Shown here: in pieces, positions 24,989 to 31,652 of the stretch
Layout: each line of letters starts with the position of its first letter
Position numbering within the stretch: the first letter of the stretch is position 1
NCBI GenBank assembly: GCA_023269935.1
Contig: JAGDXC010000007.1
Coordinates: forward strand, 1 to 31,652
DNA length: 31,652 nt
Direction of reading: 5' to 3'
Source of the DNA: Thermocladium sp.
GTDB lineage: Archaea; Thermoproteota; Thermoprotei; Thermoproteales; Thermocladiaceae
Program-made: the position numbers and the translations under genes
Notes under the pieces: generated by a model
What the model was told of the DNA's origin: nothing
The model's input: the letters and a program-made list of their open reading frames with translations, nothing else
Databases searched by the model: none

Positions 24989-26722
24989 ATGCAATTATTA
25001 ATATCGAGAACAGCCATGATAAGTAACATGATTACGAGCGCATTAATTAATGATCTTGACATAGTATGGTTCCCTGCGCCTCGGCTAGATTCGCCTTCCG
25101 TCTTCGCGAGGATATTGGATGAGAAGAGAGGTGGTCACTGGAACATAACTTTTCAAGAACCGGTCTCAAGCATATCATCTAAATACATAGAGGGAACTAA
25201 TGTGCTTCAAACAATTGTAAAGTCTGAGAAAGGCGAGATAAACGTGATTGACTTCATGCCGATAGGGATGCCGGCGATAATGAGGATAATAAATGCTCCT
25301 GGCTACATAGAATATAGAACGGAATTTAAGCCGGTTATGAATTATGGCTTGGTGGAGCCGTACATGTTGGTGATGAGAAATGGCGCTCAATTCATTAATC
25401 CACTAGATGGCGGTTTAATGGAATTAATAATACTAGAGGGCAATTGTTCCAAGTTAAGTGACGATACATGGAAGTGCATTGGTCCAGCAAAATTGCTTGG
25501 GCACTATGCAAGAAGCATTAAGACAAGTATACTGGGAGGGGGAAAGAATGTTGTTTACTCAATGATTGGAGAAGCTCTTGATAAGGTGATGCAGTACTGG
25601 AGTAATAAGAATGTCAAGAAAGATAATGGACTTTACTCATCATCGTTAATTTTCTTGCTCTCTATGGTACATAGATTCACTGGAGGAATAGCGGCTTCAC
25701 CCACCACATCTCTTCCAGAGATAGTTGGAGAGAGCCGTAACTGGGATTATAGATTCGTCTGGGTACGGGATTCCTCACTTGCCGCCAAGGCGTTGATAGA
25801 GGAGGGGTACATAGTAGATGGTAGGGGGGCGTTGAACTTCCTATTAAGTGTTGTTGAACCTACTGCTAAGCCATTTGATCACCCATTTTATGGAGTTGAT
25901 GGATCACCTCCAGGAGATGAGGAGGAGATACCTTGGTTGAGCGGTTATGGCGGCAGTAGACCTGTGAGAATTGGTAATGCAGCATCCACGCAACTACAGT
26001 TAGATGTTGAAGGGTGGTTCATGGATGCATTATACGCTTATTACGCAGCGACGAGGGATGATGTCTATATTCGTAATTATTGGTGGGTAATCGAGGCAAC
26101 TGTAGAGTGGTGCTCTAAGTCATATATGCTGCCCGATGCCGGAATGTGGGAGGAACGCGGCGAGGCGAGGCACTATACTCATTCTAAGGTGATGATGTGG
26201 GTAGCATTGGATAGAGCCGCTAGGTTGGCTATTGCATTGGGTTTTAAGGATGAAGGTAGCGAGTGGCATGAGAAATCCATTGAAGTGAGGAAGTATATAT
26301 TAAGTAATCAGCCTGATATGTTCACTAAATACTTTGGCTCTAGAGATGTGGATTCGGCATTACTTGCGCTTCCGCTATATGGTTTTATAGATCCAACAGA
26401 CAATAGGTTCATAGCTACCCTACAAGGAATAGAGAAGGAATTAATGAAGGATGGGCTTGTGCTTAGGTATGCACGGGATTTCCTAGGCCCTGTGAGGCAT
26501 CCCTTCATACTTACCAGTGAATGGTTGGCTATGGTGTATGGATTAATGGGCAGAAAAACCGAGGGAACCAATATAATTAGAAAAATAGAGAAATGTAGAT
26601 CCGTGGTTAACCTGTTGGGGGAGCACCTAGATACTGAAACCTGTGAACCAAGAGGTAATTACCCACACATATTTAGCCATGCAGGTTACTTAATGGCAAG
26701 GAAAAGCCTAGGACTAGCCTAA
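24989..26722 (+). CDS. glycoside hydrolase family 15 (glucoamylase- or trehalase-type)
   Basis: Inverting alpha-glucosidase of 577 residues without a signal peptide, so cytoplasmic. The N-terminal beta-sandwich (about 1-200) is followed by the (alpha/alpha)6 barrel. The segment SLPEIVGESRNWDYRFVWVR is a hallmark of archaeal/bacterial GH15. The probable catalytic general acid is in GMWEERGEARHYTHSKVMMW. The second catalytic region appears as GNYPHIFSHAGYLMA, slightly altered from the usual FPQAFSH. Both glucoamylase and trehalase activities occur in this family, so the substrate (maltooligosaccharides, glycogen or trehalose) stays open. It is convergent with a HAD phosphatase, with 8 bases between stops. 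Confidence 0.88.
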   Translation: MQLLISRTAMISNMITSALINDLDIVWFPAPRLDSPSVFARILDEKRGGHWNITFQEPVSSISSKYIEGTNVLQTIVKSEKGEINVIDFMPIGMPAIMRIINAPGYIEYRTEFKPVMNYGLVEPYMLVMRNGAQFINPLDGGLMELIILEGNCSKLSDDTWKCIGPAKLLGHYARSIKTSILGGGKNVVYSMIGEALDKVMQYWSNKNVKKDNGLYSSSLIFLLSMVHRFTGGIAASPTTSLPEIVGESRNWDYRFVWVRDSSLAAKALIEEGYIVDGRGALNFLLSVVEPTAKPFDHPFYGVDGSPPGDEEEIPWLSGYGGSRPVRIGNAASTQLQLDVEGWFMDALYAYYAATRDDVYIRNYWWVIEATVEWCSKSYMLPDAGMWEERGEARHYTHSKVMMWVALDRAARLAIALGFKDEGSEWHEKSIEVRKYILSNQPDMFTKYFGSRDVDSALLALPLYGFIDPTDNRFIATLQGIEKELMKDGLVLRYARDFLGPVRHPFILTSEWLAMVYGLMGRKTEGTNIIRKIEKCRSVVNLLGEHLDTETCEPRGNYPHIFSHAGYLMARKSLGLA

Positions 26723-26730
26723 TTAGATAA

Positions 26731-27360
26731 TCATGACTCAATATAAGCATGGATGACATTAATCGCTTCACAAAGATCCTTTACATGCATCGCTCCATTT
26801 ATTGGATTAAGTGACATCACTAGGCCAAGGCCTGCTGCCCTATATGCTTCCACATCATATATGGTATCGCCGATGCCATAGGCTTGTTTAGGCTCCACAT
26901 TAAATCTATCCAGCGCTAATTGAATTGGAAGTGGATCTGGTTTTCCCTTTTCCACATCGTCGCCAGCCACTACGTAATCCACTTTCTCCAATAACCTAGT
27001 TGCTTTTAATACGGCTAATGCTGATGAACGACTAGATGATGTGACAACTGCAGCTCTCATTCCAAATTCATGGGTTGAATCAAGTAGCTCCATGGCACAT
27101 GGGAACGGCTCCAATCCATTTCTAAGCAGCTCCAAGTAATACATTGTTTTCAATCTCACTAATCGCCATGCTTGAGGACCATCGCCCACCAGAGCGGTAG
27201 CTATATCAATGGCTCTTCTACCTAATAAATACTCAATGCTAATGCTCCGTACCTCATCTAGAAGACCCAGATCTATTAAGGCATATTGCCAAGCCCTTAG
27301 GTGAAGTATGGCAGTATTAGTTAATGTACCATCTAGGTCTAGAACCCCTAATTTAAGCAT
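26731..27360 (-). CDS. HAD-superfamily hydrolase (phosphoglycolate phosphatase / beta-phosphoglucomutase-like)
   Basis: Motif I is GVLDLDGTLTNT (residues 4-15), motif II Thr/Ser is in VVTSSSRSS, motif III Lys is in EKGKPDP and motif IV is GIGDTIYDVEA, with a four-helix cap between I and II. This is a soluble sugar- or small-metabolite phosphatase or mutase; the substrate is not predictable. I use ATG 27360, two bases after the acdB stop; GTG 27369 overlaps that stop and would add three residues. It is the third gene of the acd unit. Confidence 0.85.
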   Translation of the reverse strand: MLKLGVLDLDGTLTNTAILHLRAWQYALIDLGLLDEVRSISIEYLLGRRAIDIATALVGDGPQAWRLVRLKTMYYLELLRNGLEPFPCAMELLDSTHEFGMRAAVVTSSSRSSALAVLKATRLLEKVDYVVAGDDVEKGKPDPLPIQLALDRFNVEPKQAYGIGDTIYDVEAYRAAGLGLVMSLNPINGAMHVKDLCEAINVIHAYIES

Positions 27361-27362
27361 AA

Positions 27363-28067
27363 TTAACACTTTAACACGAACCTAGCATCAGCGGCATATG
27401 CTCCTCTTCCCTCCTCTAATACTATTACTGGATTAAGATCGGCCTCCATTATTTCATCGTTCTCCTCAATTAATCGAGAGAACTTGATCAAGGCAGCAAC
27501 TAACGCTTCTGAGTCCCTCCTGCTCATGCCGCGGAAGCCATTTAGCAAAATAGAGGCACGGGTCTCCATAATCATTGCCCTAGCATCATCCTCCCCTATA
27601 GGCGCTATGCGGAGCGCAATATCCCTAAGCACCTCAGTGAAGACGCCGCCCAAACCAAATGCAATAACTCCACCGAACATATCATCCCTAGTGGCTCCAA
27701 TTATCGTCTCTAATCCATTAGGCACCATCCATTGAACCAAAACCCCAGAAACCCTGGCATATGGAGCCCTCGCCTTTATATTGCCCATTAATTCATTAAA
27801 GCCCCTCTCCACGGCATCCTCATTTTGTAGCCCTAAGATGACGCCGCCAACATCGCTCTTATGAAGTATATCAAGCGAAACTACCTTAAGTGCAACAGGA
27901 AAACCAATCCTGTGGGCAGCATCAATTGCCTCTGCAGCACTATTTACAAACGCATGAGGAGGCTCCGGTATACCGTAAGCCTCAAGTAAATCCAACGCCT
28001 CGTGCTCCAGCAGCTTCGTTCTTCCTTCACTGCAAGCTTTCTTGATAATATTCCTTGCATCACTCAT
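27363..28067 (-). CDS. acdB: ADP-forming acetyl/acyl-CoA synthetase, beta (ATP-grasp) subunit
   Basis: The ATP-grasp subunit couples acyl-phosphate formation to ADP phosphorylation. Conserved pieces are LLEHEALDLLEAYGIPEPPHA, FPVALKVVSLDILHKSDVGGV and VLVQWMVPNGLETIIGATRD, then GFRGMSRRD and DLNPVIVLEEG. The length of about 234 is normal for separate beta subunits. ATG 28067 overlaps the acdA stop (ATGAGTGA) and has GGGTGA 5 bases upstream, so it is translationally coupled; GTG 28076 is less likely. Confidence 0.93.
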   Translation of the reverse strand: MSDARNIIKKACSEGRTKLLEHEALDLLEAYGIPEPPHAFVNSAAEAIDAAHRIGFPVALKVVSLDILHKSDVGGVILGLQNEDAVERGFNELMGNIKARAPYARVSGVLVQWMVPNGLETIIGATRDDMFGGVIAFGLGGVFTEVLRDIALRIAPIGEDDARAMIMETRASILLNGFRGMSRRDSEALVAALIKFSRLIEENDEIMEADLNPVIVLEEGRGAYAADARFVLKC

Positions 28068-29460
28068 GGATCTCACCCACTATCTTTGCATACTCAGTTA
28101 GGGCCCATAAAGCCTTAGCTGCCCTATCGGGCGTGGCATAAACCGGTATCCCACCCTTATCCAATGCATCATTAAACCTAGACATGAACTCATTCCCACC
28201 AAATGAAACTGCAATCACTGGCTTACCATATTTCTTAGCTTCTATTATATAATTCGCTAAATTAACTGTAAGGCCTGGCAACTGCATTAGGGCTATGACC
28301 ATGGCCATATCCACTGAATCCGTTGGCAAAACCTCGTCTAGAACCGACTTATACATCTCGTCAGTAGCGCTTCCAGTTAAGTCAATCGGGTTACCAACAG
28401 CAGCTAGGGGAGGCAGCATCTTTCTGAGACGCTCTCTCTGGACATCAGGGAGCTCAGGAACCATGAGCCCCAGCGGCTCCAGCGAATCAGTTGCTTGAAC
28501 TCCCATTCCGCCGCTATCCGTCAATATAAGTACCTTCTTGCCTCTTGGCAATGGTTGCGTAGCAAGCGCCTTAGCCATATCAAACATATCCCTGAGACTC
28601 GATGATTCTATCAAACCGGCTTGCTTAAATGCGGCGCTATATATCTCATAGTTCCCAGCAAGGGCAGCAGTATGGCTCGCCACTGCCCTTCTGGATGCCC
28701 TTGATCTTCCTGCCTTATATATTATTATTGGCTTGCTCTTGCTAACCTCCTTTGCTGCCTCCATGAATCGCTTTCCTTCTCCAGGATACTTGAGCCCCTC
28801 CATATACATAGTGATTACCTTTACTGATGGATCGGATGCAAGGAACCTCATTAAATCAGTCTCAGTCACGTCAAGCTTATTACCATAATTAACCGCGACC
28901 CCTATGCCGAGATTTCTTCGAGCAGCCCAATCAAGAATTGATCCAGCTACAGCGCCTGATTGACTTATTAATGCAAGGGGTCCAGGCCGTGGTCTCCCCA
29001 TTCGTTCCTCCGGTAGAAAGAATGTATCTAGGCCCATTGATGCATTATAAATCCCTATGCAGTTAGGGCCAAGTATCCTTACCTTGCCGGCAGCCTTCTT
29101 AACCTCCTCCTCTAACCGTGCGCCCTCTTCTCCCACCTCACTAAAGCCTCCACTTATTATTATTGCAGCCTTGGTCCCGGCCTCGGAGACCTCCCTCATA
29201 ACCGAGGGAACGAGGGGGGCTGGAACCACTATTATTGCTAAATCAATGGAGTCCCCTATTTCCTTTATTGATGGATATACCTTTATTCCATTAATATCTG
29301 TATATTTTGGATTAACAAGATAGAGCTTACCCTTGTACTTCTTGGCTAAGTTAATGGTTATTATGTTGCCTATACTATCCCGCCGCGGTGTAGCTCCTAT
29401 AACAGCCACGGAGGAGGGATTAATCAAGGCATTAATGTTGTCCTCATCGCTTAATGGCAT
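28060..29460 (-). CDS. acdA: ADP-forming acetyl/acyl-CoA synthetase, alpha (CoA-binding) subunit
   Basis: This enzyme converts acyl-CoA + ADP + Pi to acid + CoA + ATP, the main substrate-level ATP step of many archaea. The protein shows the CoA-binding Rossmann domain (NPSSVAVIGATPRRDSIGN), then ILGPNCIGIYN and LALISQSGAVAGSILDWA. The region KAGRSRASRRAVASHTAALAG carries the conserved His and the C-terminal domain follows. I start at ATG 29460 because a TATA-like box at 29481-29490 is centred 26 bases upstream; the 17 residues further upstream lack support. Alpha and beta are separate genes, as in Pyrococcus, here followed by a HAD gene. Confidence 0.94.
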   Translation of the reverse strand: MPLSDEDNINALINPSSVAVIGATPRRDSIGNIITINLAKKYKGKLYLVNPKYTDINGIKVYPSIKEIGDSIDLAIIVVPAPLVPSVMREVSEAGTKAAIIISGGFSEVGEEGARLEEEVKKAAGKVRILGPNCIGIYNASMGLDTFFLPEERMGRPRPGPLALISQSGAVAGSILDWAARRNLGIGVAVNYGNKLDVTETDLMRFLASDPSVKVITMYMEGLKYPGEGKRFMEAAKEVSKSKPIIIYKAGRSRASRRAVASHTAALAGNYEIYSAAFKQAGLIESSSLRDMFDMAKALATQPLPRGKKVLILTDSGGMGVQATDSLEPLGLMVPELPDVQRERLRKMLPPLAAVGNPIDLTGSATDEMYKSVLDEVLPTDSVDMAMVIALMQLPGLTVNLANYIIEAKKYGKPVIAVSFGGNEFMSRFNDALDKGGIPVYATPDRAAKALWALTEYAKIVGEIHE

Positions 29461-29480
29461 ATATAAGGGGGGAGAAAAGC

Positions 29481-29490
29481 CCTTAAAACT
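29481..29490 (-). promoter_or_regulatory. TATA-like promoter of acdA-acdB
   Basis: AGTTTTAAGG on the minus strand, centred 26 bases before ATG 29460; it settles the start of acdA. Confidence 0.5.
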
Positions 29491-29540
29491 ATTATTACAA
29501 CAATAATTCATTAATGGCCGTGTTGCATTTGACTTGGAAT

Positions 29541-29760
29541 TATCTCTGCTTTTACTGGACGTCCTCGCGGCGAGGATTTCTTGCTTCCAGTGGTTTCAAT
29601 TCCTATTCACATATAATGGAGGCCTTGTCGAACTTCTTTGAGTCCAGCACAGGAATTACATATAACTATCCACAGGCATGAACCCTCGGTTCCCAGAGTA
29701 CGACCCAGCTCCATAAGCCAAAGTCTAAGCACTATATACCTTACCATAGGAACCCCTCCA
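29541..29760 (-). pseudogene. possible tnpB (IS605-type) tail remnant with terminal hairpin
   Basis: The 560-base gap between acdA and coxM has no convincing gene. On the minus strand the end of this stretch reads, in different frames, protein-like pieces such as CNSCAGLKE and TTGSKKSSPRGRP, which recall the cysteine motif and basic tail of archaeal TnpB proteins but are broken by stops and frame shifts. The perfect hairpin TCCTCG/CGAGGA (29562-29567/29571-29576) lies inside it. Together they suggest a decayed element; the similarity was judged by eye only. Confidence 0.25.
29562..29576. repeat. perfect GC hairpin, fourth of its type
   Basis: TCCTCG (29562-29567) pairs with CGAGGA (29571-29576) around CGG. 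It resembles the hairpins at 21-44, 6891-6911 and 23848-23869. Confidence 0.45.
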
Positions 29761-30035
29761 TAAGGGAAACACCGCTCCCTCAAATATTACCAACTTAAGT
29801 TTGGCCATTATCGTAGTTGATTATTGTTTTCTATTGGCTACTTGGTTTCATAGATTTCTCACTAAAATCATTAGAAGAAGAGCGATTCCTCACCTCGCAG
29901 CCACTTATGATAACGGAACGGCGAACTTAATCATTCGCTGTGGAGAAAAGGCGAGAGACTTTATACATTTTTTAAGCCCCCAATTAACGGAGTTAAGCTG
30001 AAACTCGATAAGGGGCTATTGCATGATTCGCCAAA

Positions 30036-30045
30036 GTTTAAATAT
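30036..30045 (+). promoter_or_regulatory. TATA-like promoter of the molybdenum hydroxylase operon
   Basis: GTTTAAATAT centred 26 bases before ATG 30067. It lies inside the longer frame that begins at TTG 30019, so it argues for the later start. Confidence 0.55.
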
Positions 30046-30066
30046 AGCGGAAGATTCCGTGGCTGC

Positions 30067-30909
30067 ATGTATCCACCTCCTTTTGGTTACATTAAGGTCT
30101 CCAACGTGGGGGATGCGATCAATGCTTTAAGCAGTAATGAGGATGCAAAGATCCTGGCCGGCGGTCAAAGCCTTATACCGTTACTTAAGCTAAGGCTGGC
30201 GAGACCATCATATATAATCGATATAAATGGCATAAAATCGTTGTCGTATATAAAGATACAGAATAATGAGGCACGAATAGGGGCATTAACTAGGCATCAT
30301 GAGATAGAGGTAAATGAGAAGCTATGGAGCATGTGCCCGTCGTTGCCCGAGGCAGCCGCTCAGATAGGTGATCCCCAGATAAGAAATATGGGTACCATTG
30401 CTGGATCCCTCGCCCACGGCGATCCCTCTGCTGATTGGCCTATCGTTCTTGCTTCTCTTAATGCCATGGCAGTGATAATTGGTTCCAGCGGCGAGAGAAC
30501 TGAGTATATTGATTCATTATTGGTGGGACCATTCATGACCACCCTGAGGAGAGATGAAATAATTAGAGAGATAATTGTTCCACTTAATCGTAAATCTGCC
30601 TATGTTAAGCTGGAGAGAAAGGCCGGAGATTTTGCGGTGGTCTCTGTAGCTGTATCCATTAAGGTTGATGCAGCGGGCTCCATAAGTGATGCAAGAGTGA
30701 TGGCTTTATCATCAGGCTCCATGCCTATCAGATCAAGATCCGCTGAGGAAGCATTAATACATGGTGGATCCGAGGCCGTGGATGAGGCCGTTAATAATTT
30801 GGTAAAGGACACCAAGTTCGTGGATGATATACGGGGATCCGTAGCCTATAAGCGAAGCGTAATAACTATAGTGGCGCGGAAGGCTATTCAAAGAGCACTC
30901 TCGAGGTGA
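30067..30909 (+). CDS. coxM: FAD-binding (medium) subunit of a CO dehydrogenase / aldehyde oxidoreductase-type molybdenum hydroxylase
   Basis: This subunit carries FAD and passes electrons from the Fe-S subunit to the acceptor. [17 protein letters not shown] is the first FAD motif, and [17 protein letters not shown] is the second. [16 protein letters not shown] belongs to the C-terminal domain. With [18 protein letters not shown] at the start, it is the standard length (about 280). The substrate (CO, aldehyde or N-heterocycle) depends on the large subunit, which is not in the window. First gene of coxM-coxS-coxG. Confidence 0.93.
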   Translation: MYPPPFGYIKVSNVGDAINALSSNEDAKILAGGQSLIPLLKLRLARPSYIIDINGIKSLSYIKIQNNEARIGALTRHHEIEVNEKLWSMCPSLPEAAAQIGDPQIRNMGTIAGSLAHGDPSADWPIVLASLNAMAVIIGSSGERTEYIDSLLVGPFMTTLRRDEIIREIIVPLNRKSAYVKLERKAGDFAVVSVAVSIKVDAAGSISDARVMALSSGSMPIRSRSAEEALIHGGSEAVDEAVNNLVKDTKFVDDIRGSVAYKRSVITIVARKAIQRALSR

Positions 30910-30914
30910 GCGGC

Positions 30915-31421
30915 GTGGCAATTAAGGTAGAGCCCAATCAATCAGTGAAGATTAGGGTAAAGATAAACGGGGAGTGGCGTGAGGGGTTGGTTGAACCGAG
31001 GAAATTACTTGTTCACTTCTTGAGGGATCTAGGCTTCACCAGCGTCCATATTGGTTGCGATACATCCCACTGCGGTGCCTGCACTGTATTAATGAATGGA
31101 GTGAGCGTTAAGTCATGCACAGTGCTGGCCATTCAAGCGGATGGAGCTGAAATAGTTACTTTGGAGGGGCTTGCTAATGGCAAAGGGCTTCATGTGATCC
31201 AAGAGGCTTTCTGGGAAAAGCATGCGGCGCAATGTGGTTACTGTACGCCAGGCATGATTATGCAGACCAGCTTTTTGTTGAAAGAGAACCCGGAGCCAAG
31301 CGAAGAGGATATACGCAAGGGATTATCGGGGGTTCTATGTAGATGCACGGGGTACCAGAACATAGTGGATGCAGTGAAACTAGCAGCAACCAGATTAAGG
31401 GAATTAAAGGGGCAACACTAA
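30915..31421 (+). CDS. coxS: 2Fe-2S (small) subunit of the molybdenum hydroxylase
   Basis: The N-terminal plant-type cluster has [16 protein letters not shown] plus a later Cys in KSCTVLA. The C-terminal alpha-helical cluster has CGYCTPGM and CRCTGYQNI. This pattern is diagnostic of the small subunit of xanthine oxidase family enzymes. The frame can begin at GTG 30906, overlapping the coxM stop. GAGGTGA (30903-30909) spaced 5 bases before GTG 30915 makes the latter more likely. Confidence 0.95.
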   Translation: MAIKVEPNQSVKIRVKINGEWREGLVEPRKLLVHFLRDLGFTSVHIGCDTSHCGACTVLMNGVSVKSCTVLAIQADGAEIVTLEGLANGKGLHVIQEAFWEKHAAQCGYCTPGMIMQTSFLLKENPEPSEEDIRKGLSGVLCRCTGYQNIVDAVKLAATRLRELKGQH

Positions 31422-31446
31422 TTAATAAGCTTTAGTGGAGCGAGCC

Positions 31447-31652
31447 ATGGCTAAGATTCATTATTCCGGTTCATTCAATGTAGAGAAACCTGCCGAGACC
31501 ATTTATGAGTTCATAACTAATCCAGGTAAGGCAGCAACCATTCTTCCTGGTGTTCAATCCGTTGATGTAGTAAGCAATGATGAGTTCATGGTTAAAATGA
31601 TGATTGGCGTGGGCCACATGAAGGGCCTAATCACTGCTAGAGTTAAAATAAC
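31447..31652 (+). CDS. coxG: CoxG-like SRPBCC protein (partial, runs off the window)
   Basis: The frame starts MAKIHYSGSFNVEKPAETIY and continues with FITNPGKAATILPGVQSVD through the window end, 68 codons without a stop. This is the CoxG family, START-like proteins found with CO dehydrogenase and related molybdenum hydroxylases and thought to help recruit or mature them at the membrane. GGAG lies 6 bases before the ATG. It extends the coxM-coxS operon. Confidence 0.88.
   Translation, partial: MAKIHYSGSFNVEKPAETIYEFITNPGKAATILPGVQSVDVVSNDEFMVKMMIGVGHMKGLITARVKI

Noticed and set aside
29801..30001. 66-residue plus-strand frame before the molybdenum hydroxylase operon
   Set aside because: No promoter, no motif and an unlikely amino-acid composition; it appears to be chance.
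1..31652. CRISPR arrays or intact insertion sequences
   Set aside because: No regularly spaced repeats and no intact transposase frame were found.

Overview
The window looks like chromosome from a hyperthermophilic crenarchaeon of the Thermoproteales (Caldivirga / Vulcanisaeta / Thermocladium type). The evidence is archaeal: ribosomal proteins L24e and S6e, aIF5B, a HerA ATPase, V/A-ATPase subunit I, ADP-forming acetyl-CoA synthetase, tRNAs with introns at non-anticodon positions, and a C/D-box guide RNA. Most single genes and first genes of operons have a TATA-like box centred 25-30 bases before the start codon, which implies leaderless mRNAs. Downstream operon genes instead overlap the previous stop codon or carry Shine-Dalgarno (SD) sites such as GGTGA. 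I used this rule to move several start codons. Genus-level placement is inference.

Layout. 1-1042: no intact gene, only decayed coding remnants and a hairpin. 1043-2543: two exported proteins of unknown function (minus strand). 2929-3563: tRNA-Leu(UAG), an unlisted 58-residue zinc-ribbon gene, and a tRNA-Pro-like 5' half that lacks a recognisable 3' half. 3550-6790: a CBS-pair protein and V/A-ATPase subunit I. 7111-9412: etfB-etfA plus a YkgJ-type cysteine-cluster protein. 9393-11843: a large Ig-like surface protein. 11954-14187: a DUF3782-type protein, a DUF1059 protein and an OFA-type MFS carrier.

14200-16328: a ModE-like/PBP fusion regulator divergent from tatA-tatC. 16354-18845: information-processing genes (L24e, aIF5B, S6e). 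18880-22364: a membrane protein, endonuclease III, and HerA with a C-terminal SWIM-like extension. 22496-24585: hemL and a dolichol/phytol-kinase-like membrane protein. 24724-24920: tRNA-Lys(UUU) with two introns and a C/D-box sRNA. 24989-29460: a GH15 glycosidase, a HAD phosphatase and the two subunits of ADP-forming acyl-CoA synthetase. 29461-30066: a gap with a hairpin and possible tnpB debris. 30067-end: the start of a molybdenum hydroxylase (CO dehydrogenase/aldehyde oxidoreductase-like) operon, coxM-coxS-coxG.

The genes suggest a heterotroph that degrades glucans (GH15), makes ATP from acyl-CoA, carries electrons by ETF, and uses Tat-exported and molybdenum/tungsten enzymes under a molybdate-sensing type regulator. 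The most unusual items are RNA genes: the apparent orphan tRNA-Pro(CGG) 5' half with an extra D-loop insertion, the doubly interrupted tRNA-Lys, and the compact C/D guide RNA. Four short GC hairpins resembling IS605-type ends, none with an intact transposase, suggest past insertion-sequence activity.
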